This document shows positions 1-7,655 of a stretch of DNA of 25,218 nt, piece after piece. A program made the position numbers and the translations under genes. The notes under the pieces were generated by a model that ran no database searches, was not told where the DNA came from, and saw only the letters and a program-made list of their open reading frames with translations. Position 1 is the stretch's first letter. Each line of letters opens with the position of its first letter. The stretch comes from a virus, in the IMG/VR virus record IMGVR_UViG_3300045953_000017, positions 1-25,218 of that record. One strand, 5' to 3'.

Positions 1-1
1 G

Positions 2-100
2 ACGGATACCCGCGCCGCTGTCACGGCTGGCCTCGAAGCGGTGGACGGTCGCTGGGCTGCGCTGGCCGACTCCATACAGCGGGGATTGAGCGATGCGTAA
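2..100 (+). CDS. C-terminal end of an upstream phage gene (partial)
   Basis: An open frame enters from the left edge and ends at the TAA at 98-100, overlapping the next start (ATG at 93) by 8 bases, the same tight packing as the rest of the operon. Only 32 residues are visible. They are rich in Ala, Arg and Asp and end in a helix-like segment with Trp-Ala-Ala-Leu and Ile-Gln-Arg. No family can be recognised from this fragment. By position it is probably a virion or head-region protein, but that is inference. Confidence 0.55.
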   Translation, partial: TDTRAAVTAGLEAVDGRWAALADSIQRGLSDA

Positions 101-446
101 CGGCGATCCGTTGGTAGCAGGCGGTGTGGCGGACGTCGCCGAGCAGATGGCGGCCATGACCGACACCATCGCGAAGCGCCCGCCGCCGCAAGTGACGGTG
201 AACGTGCCGGAGCAACCGATCGAGGTGCGCGTACCCGAAGCGCTGCCGCCGCACTTCCACATCAACTTCCCGCCACAGGCGACGCCCGAGGTGCGTTTCG
301 ACGTACCGCAGCTGCCGGCGCCGGTCGTGAACGTGAAGCAGCCGATCGTCAACGTGCTGCCACCCGAACCACGCGCCTACAACTGCCGAATTACGGAAAG
401 GGATGAAGCGGGATTCATTCTCGCTTTTACGATTACACCCGCTTAA
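93..446 (+). CDS. Proline-rich hypothetical phage protein
   Basis: 117 residues, starting at ATG 93 after a GGGGA-type ribosome site. Residues 1-30 look helical. Residues about 33-97 alternate Pro and Val in short strand-like pieces, repeatedly pairing Val-Asn-Val or Val-Arg-Val with Pro. The last 20 residues form a separate beta-like end. I do not recognise a named family. Similar Pro/Val-rich small proteins occur beside phage structural genes, so a virion-associated role is plausible but inferred. It is followed by a short gap containing a strong ribosome site for the next gene. Confidence 0.6.
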   Translation: MRNGDPLVAGGVADVAEQMAAMTDTIAKRPPPQVTVNVPEQPIEVRVPEALPPHFHINFPPQATPEVRFDVPQLPAPVVNVKQPIVNVLPPEPRAYNCRITERDEAGFILAFTITPA

Positions 447-449
447 CAG

Positions 450-455
450 AGGAGG
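450..455 (+). promoter_or_regulatory. Ribosome binding site AGGAGG for the gene at 462
   Basis: A perfect AGGAGG lies 6 bases before a GTG codon. It supports GTG 462 as the true start of the following gene although the codon is not ATG. Confidence 0.75.
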
Positions 456-461
456 CCGATC

Positions 462-899
462 GTGGCCACATTTACCTTCTTCGATGAATTCAAGCGACGC
501 CTCGGCGACGGGGACATCGATCTCACGACGAGCACCGGGCACGTATTCAAACTCTTTCTGACCAATACCGCGCCCAACGTCGACACGCATGATGACAAAG
601 GCGACTTGACCGAGATTTCCGCGACCGGCGGTTATGCCGCAAAAACGATCACGCACACCTGGGCTGAGACCTCGGCGGGCACCGGCATCTGGCGCTTCTC
701 GGGCGGGGCGGATCAGGTATGGACGGCGAGCGGTGGCACGTTCGATACGTTCCGCTACGTTGTCTTGTACGACGATACGCACGCCAACGATGCGCTGGTC
801 GGATATTGGGACAACGGCAGTACGGTATCGCTCACCGATACCAATACCTTCACCCTGAATCTCGATAGCAATTTCGAGATCTTCACGCTGGACGGCTGA
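462..899 (+). CDS. Beta-rich phage virion protein, hypothetical
   Basis: 145 residues, GTG start fixed by the AGGAGG just upstream. The N-terminus is a short amphipathic helix with Phe-Phe-Asp-Glu-Phe. The rest is rich in Thr, Gly and aromatic residues in alternating strands, including a Val-Phe-Lys-Leu-Phe-Leu strand near residue 30 and a Tyr-Val-Val-Leu-Tyr-Asp strand near residue 100. From memory, proteins of this type are common in siphophage structural clusters and are usually annotated only as hypothetical or putative structural. No enzymatic motif is seen. A decoration or fibre-base role is inferred from the neighbouring adhesin-like genes. Confidence 0.65.
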   Translation: MATFTFFDEFKRRLGDGDIDLTTSTGHVFKLFLTNTAPNVDTHDDKGDLTEISATGGYAAKTITHTWAETSAGTGIWRFSGGADQVWTASGGTFDTFRYVVLYDDTHANDALVGYWDNGSTVSLTDTNTFTLNLDSNFEIFTLDG

Positions 900-926
900 A
901 CGTGGCGCGGCGGGTACGCATCACCC

Positions 927-932
927 GGAGGA
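927..932 (+). promoter_or_regulatory. Ribosome binding site GGAGGA deciding the start at 938
   Basis: GGAGGA lies 5 bases before ATG 938. The same frame is open back to a GTG at 902, but that GTG has no such motif and would add a 12-residue Arg-rich leader. The shorter start is preferred. Confidence 0.65.
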
Positions 933-937
933 CACCG

Positions 938-3130
938 ATGGCGAAAGATACCAAGCGACCCACCATGCCGACGGGCGTGCAAGCGGTGGCGCTCGACAGC
1001 ACACGGGTCAACGTGAGCTGGCTGGCCTCGACGGATCCGGTGGTGCCGGGTCGACCGACCTCCGGGGTCAAGGGCTACCGGGTGTTTCGCAATGGCGTCC
1101 TCGCGGTCGAATTGCCGAATCCGGCGTTGATCTGGTGCGACACCGGGCGCACGCCGGGCGAGAGTTACGACTACAGCGTGGCGGCCGTCGATAACGCGGG
1201 CAACCAGTCGTACCCATCGAAGCACTACTCCGTGACGATGCCGACCACCGACACGCCCGTGCCCGACGGGCCGGACACCACAGCACCGACCGTGCCGCAG
1301 AACCTCTCCGCCGTGACGCAGGGTGAGGATCAGATCAACCTGACCTGGTCGGCGTCGAGTGATCCGCTGGTGGCGGGGCAAGAGCAGAGCGGCGTCGTCG
1401 GCTACAAGGTGTTTCGCGACGGTGCGCAAGTGGCGACCGTGGCGCTCGTGCCGTCGTACCAGGACACCGGGCTCGTTGCGGAGACCGAATACAGCTACAC
1501 CGTCTCTGCGGTGGACTTCGCGGGCAATGAAAGCGCCCAGAGCGCGGCGGCGCTCGCCACGACGACCGGTGCAGGCTTGGCACCCGATACCACTGCGCCC
1601 ACGGTGCCGACGAATCTGCAGGCGACCGCGCAATCGAGCTCGAGCATCAATCTCACCTGGGGCGCCTCCACCGACCCGAGCGTCGGCGGTCAGCAGCAGA
1701 GCGGGCTCGCGGGCTACCAGGTGCGTCGTGACGGCTTGCTGGTGGCCTCACCGGGGCTGGTGACAACGTACCAGGACACCGGCCTCGCCGCCTCGACGCA
1801 GTACACCTACACGGTGGCCGCGCGCGATGCCGCCAACAACGTGAGCGCACAGAGCGCGAGCGCACAGGCGACCACCCAGGCCGCCGCGCCGAGCACTGCC
1901 TTCAAGTGCGTGCGCCAGGGCGCCACCGGCAGCGCCAACGGCAACGACTGGACCAATGCTTACGTCGCGCTCCCTTCGGCACTGACGCGCGGCACCACGT
2001 ACTACGTGGCCGACGGGACCTACAGCGGTTATACCTTCGATGACGCGGCGAGCGGCACGCAGGTGATCACGATCAAGAAAGCTACCGCCGCGGATCACGG
2101 CACAGAGACCGGGTGGAGCGCTGGCTACGGCGACGGGCAAGCGGTGTTCGGGGGGTGTTCATTCCTCACCGATTACTACGTGATCGACGGGCAAGCGCGC
2201 GATGCGACCTGGTGGTTAGGCTCGGTGAGCGGCTACGGCATCCGCTTCCAGGGCAACGGCGGCAAAGTACTGCGGCTCGATAACACGAGCGGCAGCGGCG
2301 GGGATAACTTGACTCTGCGCTATTGCGACCTGGTCGGCGCCGGCCGCGACACGGGTCACGGCGATGATGTGGTCTACAGCCTCGCCAATAATCACAATGT
2401 GACCTTCCAATACTGCGCGCTGCGGGACTCCGACCGCACGATCTTCATTACGGCCGGCGGCATGACCGACTGGCTGGTCGATCACTGCTACATCGCGCGC
2501 AATTGCTCCACGCCCGCCGTGCATTCCGAGATGATCTCCTCCTGGGGCAGCGCGACCGGGATCACCTTCTCGCACAACATCATCGAGGACATTGAGGGTA
2601 CGGCGATCTGGGCCTTCATCAACGATGGCAACGCCAGCAACTGGAAAATTTACGGCAACGTGATCTTTCACTCAGCCAGCTTCAACCGCGAGGGCATCAC
2701 CGGCTCAATCTTCTGCGCCAATGATGCGAGTAATAACAATTTCCTCAGCAACCTGAAATACTTTAATAACACGCACCACAACCTCAAGGGCTTATGGAGC
2801 GGTGTCGTGATCCAGGGCACGACCAGCAACAACGAGGTCCGTAATAATCTCTGGTACAGCTGCTGCCGTACCAACTCGACCGCAAGCAGCGCGCACAGCC
2901 ACAACCTGTACTACAACACGGTGCAGGACGGCGACTCCACGCCGACCAAGGTGGTGCTCTCGGCGGGCGAGAGTGACATCTTCGTATCGGCCTCCGGCAA
3001 AAACTTCCGCCTCAAGGTCGCCACCGCTGCTGGGCAAAGCCTGGCCTCGCCGTACAACGTCGACCTGGACGGCACGACGCGCGGCGGGGATGGAACGTGG
3101 GATCGGGGCGCCTACGAGTTCACGGGTTAA
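938..3130 (+). CDS. Three fibronectin-III domains fused to a parallel beta-helix; fibre or adhesin protein
   Basis: 730 residues from ATG 938. Three tandem FN3-like domains occupy about residues 8-110, 114-217 and 218-320. Each has a Pro-x-Asn-Leu (or equivalent) opening strand, a Val-x-Trp or Leu-Thr-Trp strand, Gly-Tyr-x-Val, and a Tyr-x-Tyr-x-Val-x-Ala-x-Asp strand followed by Asn. Domains 2 and 3 both start Thr-Ala-Pro-Thr-Val-Pro. Residues about 320-730 have spaced Asn and short hydrophobic strands (for example Asn-Asn-His-Asn-Val-Thr-Phe), typical of a right-handed parallel beta-helix as found in phage tailspikes and pectate-lyase-like proteins. Role: surface binding or polysaccharide recognition or cleavage; no catalytic residues can be assigned. 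Its place before the neck genes is unusual for a tail fibre and would fit a head fibre. Confidence 0.75.
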   Translation: MAKDTKRPTMPTGVQAVALDSTRVNVSWLASTDPVVPGRPTSGVKGYRVFRNGVLAVELPNPALIWCDTGRTPGESYDYSVAAVDNAGNQSYPSKHYSVTMPTTDTPVPDGPDTTAPTVPQNLSAVTQGEDQINLTWSASSDPLVAGQEQSGVVGYKVFRDGAQVATVALVPSYQDTGLVAETEYSYTVSAVDFAGNESAQSAAALATTTGAGLAPDTTAPTVPTNLQATAQSSSSINLTWGASTDPSVGGQQQSGLAGYQVRRDGLLVASPGLVTTYQDTGLAASTQYTYTVAARDAANNVSAQSASAQATTQAAAPSTAFKCVRQGATGSANGNDWTNAYVALPSALTRGTTYYVADGTYSGYTFDDAASGTQVITIKKATAADHGTETGWSAGYGDGQAVFGGCSFLTDYYVIDGQARDATWWLGSVSGYGIRFQGNGGKVLRLDNTSGSGGDNLTLRYCDLVGAGRDTGHGDDVVYSLANNHNVTFQYCALRDSDRTIFITAGGMTDWLVDHCYIARNCSTPAVHSEMISSWGSATGITFSHNIIEDIEGTAIWAFINDGNASNWKIYGNVIFHSASFNREGITGSIFCANDASNNNFLSNLKYFNNTHHNLKGLWSGVVIQGTTSNNEVRNNLWYSCCRTNSTASSAHSHNLYYNTVQDGDSTPTKVVLSAGESDIFVSASGKNFRLKVATAAGQSLASPYNVDLDGTTRGGDGTWDRGAYEFTG

Positions 3131-3140
3131 GGATCACCTC

Positions 3141-3578
3141 ATGGCCATTTACAGCATCGCCGGCCGCTCGACGGTTGTCGGCACAACTGCGCGGGCGATT
3201 GCTTCCGTTTTTGCGACCGCGAGCGTCGGCTTTCGGCTGCTCGAAGTGCACGTTTTCAATACCACCACGACTGCAACCGCCGTGGCACTCGCACGTTTCA
3301 CGGCCGCGACCAACGTCGGCACAGGGTTGACCGAGGCGGAGTACGACGAGGTGCTGCCGCCACCGCTCTGTACCGGATTCGCCGGGCACACGGGCGACGG
3401 CACGACCGGGCAGATTATCTGCCAGGCGTCGCTCGGCGCGGCGATCGGTTCGGGCGTGATGTGGACCTTTCGCGAGGGGATTGCCGTGCAGATCGGCACC
3501 GCCAACGGCATCGGGGTGATCGGGGTGAGCGGCGTCACCGGGCAAATCCTCGACTACACGTACGTCTGGTACGAGTGA
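3141..3578 (+). CDS. Small beta-rich phage structural protein, hypothetical
   Basis: 145 residues from ATG 3141, ten bases after the previous stop, following a short GGATC-containing spacer. The frame is open further upstream, but only inside the beta-helix gene. The sequence has alternating strands: Ser-Thr-Val-Val-Gly, Gly-Phe-Arg-Leu-Leu-Glu-Val-His-Val-Phe-Asn near residue 30, and a closing Tyr-Thr-Tyr-Val-Trp-Tyr-Glu strand. This resembles small phage virion proteins that form jelly-roll or sandwich trimers. I do not recognise a named family. It sits in the run of adhesin-like genes and probably belongs to the same particle structure. Confidence 0.65.
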   Translation: MAIYSIAGRSTVVGTTARAIASVFATASVGFRLLEVHVFNTTTTATAVALARFTAATNVGTGLTEAEYDEVLPPPLCTGFAGHTGDGTTGQIICQASLGAAIGSGVMWTFREGIAVQIGTANGIGVIGVSGVTGQILDYTYVWYE

Positions 3579-3584
3579 TGTGAT

Positions 3585-4304
3585 GTGGCGATTACCCGCC
3601 CCACCGGTGGCACTGCGACCGGTGTTGCCAATACGACGAGTCTATCGATCACTCTCGGGACGACGGCGGCGGACGATGTCATTGTCGTCGAATATGTGCA
3701 CCGCGGCACGGCGGCGGGCACGCTCGGCGGCACTTCGATTTCGACCGGCGGGCTGACCTGGACGGAGAAGCACAGCCAGTTATTCGCCACCAGCACTTTT
3801 TCGGGTCGTACGCTCTGGACGCGGGCAACCGCTGATCACAACGGTCAAACTCTCACAATCTCAGGGCTGACGGATTCCTGCGCAGCCATCTATGCCGTCT
3901 GGCGCGGTGCTCTCGCCACGGGCGATCCGCTCACCGCTGCGACCATCGTCGGAGAGCAGAACACCTCGGGGAATGAACTCTCGGGCCAGATCACGACCAA
4001 TGTGCCCGGTGCAGTGGTGGTGTTCATCGTGGCGAACTCGCCTGACCTGGCCGTTACGTCTCAGAGTGCAGCGACACTCGGAGCGCTCGCCGCCGGCAAC
4101 GAGCACCTGAACACGGGCGGCACGGATGCGTCGGTGGCGAGTGCGTGGAAGGAGTCGGCGTCGGCGGCGGCGACCGGGCAATTCAGTTGGTCGCAGACCA
4201 ATGCGGCGAGTGGCTCGTGGGCATATGCAATCGCGCCTGCGACGACGATTGATCTGCCGATTCTGGTGATGGCACCGATCCAGCGGCCCGTGCGCTGGCC
4301 ATGA
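3585..4304 (+). CDS. Beta-sandwich phage virion protein, hypothetical
   Basis: 239 residues, starting at GTG 3585 just after the previous stop and ending in an ATGA overlap with the next gene. It opens with Arg-Pro-Thr-Gly-Gly-Thr and strands with Ser-Leu-Ser-Ile-Thr-Leu, then Asp-Asp-Val-Ile-Val-Val-Glu-Tyr-Val near residue 35, Gly-Leu-Thr-Trp-Thr near 60 and Gly-Ala-Val-Val-Val-Phe-Ile-Val near 145. This strand pattern is widespread in phage structural proteins annotated as hypothetical. The C-terminus is a Pro/Arg-rich tail. No enzymatic motif is seen. Virion location is inferred from context. Confidence 0.6.
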   Translation: MAITRPTGGTATGVANTTSLSITLGTTAADDVIVVEYVHRGTAAGTLGGTSISTGGLTWTEKHSQLFATSTFSGRTLWTRATADHNGQTLTISGLTDSCAAIYAVWRGALATGDPLTAATIVGEQNTSGNELSGQITTNVPGAVVVFIVANSPDLAVTSQSAATLGALAAGNEHLNTGGTDASVASAWKESASAAATGQFSWSQTNAASGSWAYAIAPATTIDLPILVMAPIQRPVRWP

Positions 4305-5695
4305 GTAATCACGTCCGCTGGAACTCGCAGCCGTGGCGGCCGCCGACTGAGCGGCGGGTCTCGCAGTTCATCCTCGGGCTGACCCCCGACGAGTCGGTCA
4401 CCCTGACCGGGACCGGTGGCTCACTGGTCCTGACGGGCGGGACCGCCAGCTTTGCGCTCGGGCTGGCGGCGGTCGGAGCGGCGCTGCTGTTGACGGGCGG
4501 CACCGCGACGCTGACCGCGACCGCCAATGTGCGGTTGGTGGCGACGGGTGGCAGCCTGGTGCTGTCGGGGGGCACCGCCACCCTGACGGCGACCAATCAC
4601 GTCACGCTGCCGGCCACCGGTGGCTCGCTGGTCCTGTCGGGCAGTGCCGCCACGTTGACGGCCACGCAGCATGTAATTCTCGATGCGTCGAGTGGCAGCC
4701 TCCTGCTCAGCGGCGCGGGTGCCACGTTAGACACGGCGGGAAATGTCTCGCTGGCGGGCACTGGGGGCGCTCTCACGCTCTCAGGGGCATCCGCGCCGTT
4801 CGACCAGGGATTGACGGCGGGCTCGGGGACGCTCGTCCTGAGCGGCTCTGTAGCGTCGCTGGATACGTCCGCTTTCGTCATCCTCGGTGCGATTGGTGGG
4901 GCGCTCACCCTCACGGGCGCGTCGGCGACGCTCGATCAGGGATTGACGGCGGCGGGCGGTAGCCTGCTGCTCTCCGGCGGGTCGGCGGGACTGGATCTCA
5001 CGCTGCCGGCGGGTTCGGGCGCGCTGCTCCTAACGGCCGGCGAGGCGACGCTCGCATACACCGCGAACGTCAGCCTGCCGGCCGACGGTGGGTCGCTGCT
5101 GCTCTCGGGCGGTGGGGCGACGCTCGAGGTAGCAGGCAACGTCGTCTTAGTCGGCGAGGGCGGGGCGTTACTGCTCACGGGCAGCGCCGCACCGTTAGAC
5201 CAAGGATTGAGCGCGGGCGGTGGCAGCCTGCTCTTGAGCGGCGGCTCTGCGACTTTTGCGCAGACCTTCCACTCGACGCTCGACGTCTTTGGCCGCCTCC
5301 TGTTTTTGACAGGAGGGGTGGCGACGCTCACGGCGTCGCAGCACTACACGCTCGCGGCCGATGCCGGCGCGCTCCTGCTAAGTGGCGCAGACGCCGCGCT
5401 GCAATCGACCGCGGGCACGAGTCTCAGTGCCACGGGTGGGGCACTGCTCCTCTCGGGCGCCGAGGCCGAGCTGCTCACGACTGGCCCGGTCACGCTCGAC
5501 GCGACCGGCGGCACGCTGCTCCTGTCGGGCGGCACGGCCAGCTTCGAGATCGCTGCACCGCCGGTCATTCAGATTGGCGCGGGACCGGGGCCGGAACCGC
5601 CCAAGCGACCTTCGTTCGCCCGGCGGCGGATCGAGCATCAGGATTTCTTAGATATCGCAATCATCATTGTGGAAATCATCAATGCCGGACGTTAA
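4301..5695 (+). CDS. 17-unit short-repeat structural protein
   Basis: 464 residues, start coupled to the previous gene by ATGA. After a basic and aromatic leader (residues 1-32), residues 33 to about 420 are 17 imperfect units of 20-25 residues. The core is Gly-Gly-Ser-Leu-Leu-Leu-Ser-Gly-Gly-x-Ala-x-Leu, a pattern suggesting one beta-hairpin per unit and a solenoid or stacked trimeric rod. The end has a Pro-rich linker, an Arg-rich patch and a hydrophobic helix with Ile-Ile-Ile-Val-Glu-Ile-Ile that could anchor it or form a trimer. Similar short repeats occur in other phage proteins annotated as hypothetical. Fibre or decoration role is inferred. Confidence 0.75.
   Translation: MSNHVRWNSQPWRPPTERRVSQFILGLTPDESVTLTGTGGSLVLTGGTASFALGLAAVGAALLLTGGTATLTATANVRLVATGGSLVLSGGTATLTATNHVTLPATGGSLVLSGSAATLTATQHVILDASSGSLLLSGAGATLDTAGNVSLAGTGGALTLSGASAPFDQGLTAGSGTLVLSGSVASLDTSAFVILGAIGGALTLTGASATLDQGLTAAGGSLLLSGGSAGLDLTLPAGSGALLLTAGEATLAYTANVSLPADGGSLLLSGGGATLEVAGNVVLVGEGGALLLTGSAAPLDQGLSAGGGSLLLSGGSATFAQTFHSTLDVFGRLLFLTGGVATLTASQHYTLAADAGALLLSGADAALQSTAGTSLSATGGALLLSGAEAELLTTGPVTLDATGGTLLLSGGTASFEIAAPPVIQIGAGPGPEPPKRPSFARRRIEHQDFLDIAIIIVEIINAGR
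4397..5562 (+). repeat. 17 degenerate tandem coding repeats (60-75 bp)
   Basis: Each unit encodes a variant of Thr-Gly-Gly-Ser-Leu-Leu-Leu-Ser-Gly-Gly-Ala-Thr-Leu. Three units (6, 8 and 12) end in Asp-Gln-Gly and are followed by a shorter Leu-Thr-Ala or Leu-Ser-Ala unit, hinting at higher-order duplication in two-unit blocks. DNA identity is reduced at wobble positions, so the array looks old rather than freshly expanded. Confidence 0.75.
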
Positions 5696-6533
5696 TGCAC
5701 TCGGCGAGCGGATCGTGGGGACGGTGCGCAGCTTCGTCGCGCGCTCGATCGCGCCGATCGAAGCACGGCTCGCGGCACTTGAGCAGGCGAAACCGGCACC
5801 GTCGCTTGAGGAAGTGAAGGATGCACTCTCGCCCCTGGTTGCCGAATGGACGGAGGATCACGTCCAGATATTCCGGCGAGCCTCGGATGAAGCCTTCAAG
5901 GACTGCATCCGGGAATATCTCGCCAAAGTACCGACGCCGAAGGATGGCAAGGACGGCAAAGACGGGAAGGACGGGACCAGTGTCTCCGTAGCCGACATCG
6001 AGACGGCGCTGCACAAGATGCTGGACCTTCGGTTCGCTGAGTACGTGCTCGAGCACGAGCGGCGGTTGCCCGAGCTCATGCAGCGGATGATCGACGCGCT
6101 CGAAAAACCCAAAGACGGCCGCGACGGTCGCGATGGGAAGGACGGCAAAGACGGCGAGGACGGGGCTGACGGGTTCGATCTGCGGCATTTCAGCGTCACG
6201 CAAGTCGACGAGCGCAGCTTCGTGCTGCGGTTCAAGGATCTGCGCCGAGAGATCGCTGAGAAGATCACCTTGCCCGTGCCGATCCCGCGGGCGATCTGGA
6301 AAGACGGCGAGACCTACCGAAAAGGGGACATCGTGACCTGGGGCGGCTCGGCCTTCATCAAGCAGACCGACGAGGACGGCGGCAAGCCGGAGGAGTCGAC
6401 GCACTGGCGGCTCTTCGTCAAGCGCGGCCGGGACGGGAAAGACGGGGCCAAGGGTGAAAAGGGCGATCCCGGCAAAGTGGGTCGCAACGGTCGCGACCTC
6501 ACGCAGCTCGGCCAAGACGGGAGCCGCTGGTGA
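5682..6533 (+). CDS. Collagen-like phage structural protein with CBM-like C-terminal module
   Basis: 283 residues from ATG 5682, overlapping the previous gene by 14 bases; a TTG at 5667 is a weaker alternative. Residues 1-80 are helical. Three Gly-x-y tracts dominated by Lys-Asp-Gly and Arg-Asp-Gly lie at about residues 85-98, 143-165 and 249-271, separated by helical segments; such tracts form collagen-like triple helices in phage fibres. Residues about 203-247 (Trp-Lys-Asp-Gly-x-x-Tyr-x-x-Gly-Asp-Ile-Val, then Trp-Arg-Leu) resemble the small aromatic carbohydrate-binding fold of CBM5/12 type. Predicted role: trimeric virion fibre with glycan contact. Confidence 0.8.
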   Translation: MPDVNALGERIVGTVRSFVARSIAPIEARLAALEQAKPAPSLEEVKDALSPLVAEWTEDHVQIFRRASDEAFKDCIREYLAKVPTPKDGKDGKDGKDGTSVSVADIETALHKMLDLRFAEYVLEHERRLPELMQRMIDALEKPKDGRDGRDGKDGKDGEDGADGFDLRHFSVTQVDERSFVLRFKDLRREIAEKITLPVPIPRAIWKDGETYRKGDIVTWGGSAFIKQTDEDGGKPEESTHWRLFVKRGRDGKDGAKGEKGDPGKVGRNGRDLTQLGQDGSRW

Positions 6534-6955
6534 TCGCGCTCGTCACGCTCGCGCAGGCGAGAGCTCATCTATCGATGGATCACACGGCCGACGACACGTA
6601 CATCCAAGGCTTGATCTACGCGGCGAGCCAGGCCGTGCTCAATTACGTCGGCGAGGAAGGATCGCTCGGGTGGTCGGACACCTCGGGCGCGTTTCCTGAC
6701 AGTTCCTCAAGCGACAGTTCCGGCTCGCTCGGCAACGTGCCGGAGGATGTGCGCTTCGCCACGTTGCTTCTGATCGGGGACTTCTATGCGAATCGGGAAC
6801 CCACGCCGACGGATCCGGTCGATCCGCAGTTTGGGTATGCCTATCTCCCTCGGGCGGTCGTCGCGCTCCTCTGGCCGTACCGGCTGCCCGGTCTCGGTGT
6901 CCCGGAAGAGAGCGAAGAAGCAGCGGGCGACAGCTCCAGTTCGTCTTCGTCGTGA
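6530..6955 (+). CDS. Head-tail connector protein, HK97 gp6-like
   Basis: 141 residues, GTG start coupled to the previous stop by GTGA. Residues 4-45 show the hallmark of the gp6-like connector family (Phage_connect_1): Leu-Ala-Gln-Ala-Arg-Ala-His-Leu, then an acidic Asp-Asp-Thr-Tyr-Ile and a helix with Tyr-Ala-Ala-Ser-Gln. In this family the protein forms a ring below the portal that completes the head. Residues 75-120 give the second helical part (Phe-Ala-Thr-Leu-Leu-Leu-Ile-Gly-Asp-Phe-Tyr). Unusual are two serine tracts, residues 58-66 and 135-141; the second ends the protein. They are probably flexible loops. Confidence 0.85.
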   Translation: MIALVTLAQARAHLSMDHTADDTYIQGLIYAASQAVLNYVGEEGSLGWSDTSGAFPDSSSSDSSGSLGNVPEDVRFATLLLIGDFYANREPTPTDPVDPQFGYAYLPRAVVALLWPYRLPGLGVPEESEEAAGDSSSSSSS

Positions 6956-6956
6956 C

Positions 6957-7655
6957 ATGCCGCAGCCGTGGAGCGTGCCTCGCGATTGGACCGGTGAGAT
7001 GGTTGCGGTATTGGCGGCAGGGCCGTCGATGTCGCGCGAAGTGTGCGAGCGGCTGCGTGGGCGCTGTCGCACGATTGCCGTTAACAACGTGGCGATCGAC
7101 ACGGTCGACAGCACGACGGGTCAGATGATGCCGGCGCTCGCGCCGTGGGCCGATGTGCTTTTTGCGTCCGATGCCAAGTGGTGGCGCACCTACCACGAGC
7201 GGGCATTGAAGTTTGAGGGCCTGAAGATCGGCACGCTGGCCGGCGCAAGCGTGGACAGTATCAAGCGCGTCGCCTTCTCGGGCAACGCGCCGTTTGACGA
7301 GCGACCCGACCGAGTGGTGAGCGGCGGCAACTCGGGCTACCAGGCCGTGCATATCGCGGCGCACTTTGGGGCGGCTCGGATTCTGCTCTTTGGGTTCGAC
7401 ATGCGGGAAGTCAATAAGCGCCGGCACTACTTCGGCAACCACCCGGCACCGTGCAACTCGCAGGGGCGTTTCGGTGTCTGGATTACCAACTTTGAGCGGC
7501 TCGCGAAGGCGCTCGAGCAGCGGGGAGTCGCGGTGGTGAACTGCACGCCGGGCAGCGCGCTGCGCGGCTTGAAGGTGTCGACGCTCGAGGCTGAATTTCC
7601 GGTGCAGGAGGTCCAGTGGCAGGATTCAAAGCAGGCCGCTTGCGCCACCGCGTAA
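6957..7655 (+). CDS. MptE/DUF115-like protein, copy 1
   Basis: 232 residues, ATG two bases after the connector stop. Motifs: Val-Leu-Ala-Ala-Gly-Pro-Ser at 18-24 (nucleotide-binding-like loop), Ile-Ala-Val-Asn-Asn at 40-44, Ala-Pro-Trp-Ala-Asp-Val-Leu at 62-68, Gly-Gly-Asn-Ser-Gly-Tyr-Gln-Ala near 123-130, Phe-Gly-Phe-Asp-Met at 145-149 and Val-Val-Asn-Cys-Thr at 193-197. This pattern fits phage proteins annotated as DUF115 or 6-hydroxymethylpterin diphosphokinase MptE-like, which are related by fold to some glycosyl- and sialyltransferases; the substrate is unknown. It overlaps the joining protein by 40 bases. A diverged paralogue lies at 17561-18349. Confidence 0.75.
   Translation: MPQPWSVPRDWTGEMVAVLAAGPSMSREVCERLRGRCRTIAVNNVAIDTVDSTTGQMMPALAPWADVLFASDAKWWRTYHERALKFEGLKIGTLAGASVDSIKRVAFSGNAPFDERPDRVVSGGNSGYQAVHIAAHFGAARILLFGFDMREVNKRRHYFGNHPAPCNSQGRFGVWITNFERLAKALEQRGVAVVNCTPGSALRGLKVSTLEAEFPVQEVQWQDSKQAACATA
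7606..7611 (+). promoter_or_regulatory. Ribosome binding site AGGAGG for the head-tail joining gene
   Basis: AGGAGG inside the end of the MptE-like gene lies 4 bases before GTG 7616. It fixes the start of the joining gene despite the 40-base overlap. Confidence 0.7.

Noticed and set aside
4397-5562. CRISPR-like or non-coding tandem array
   Set aside because: Units are in frame, vary at wobble positions, have no constant repeat with unique spacers, and encode a periodic protein.
6786-6956. Upstream extension of the first MptE-like gene to 6786
   Set aside because: The added 57 residues are Arg/Ser-rich read-through of the connector gene in another frame; ATG 6957 next to the connector stop fits the operon.
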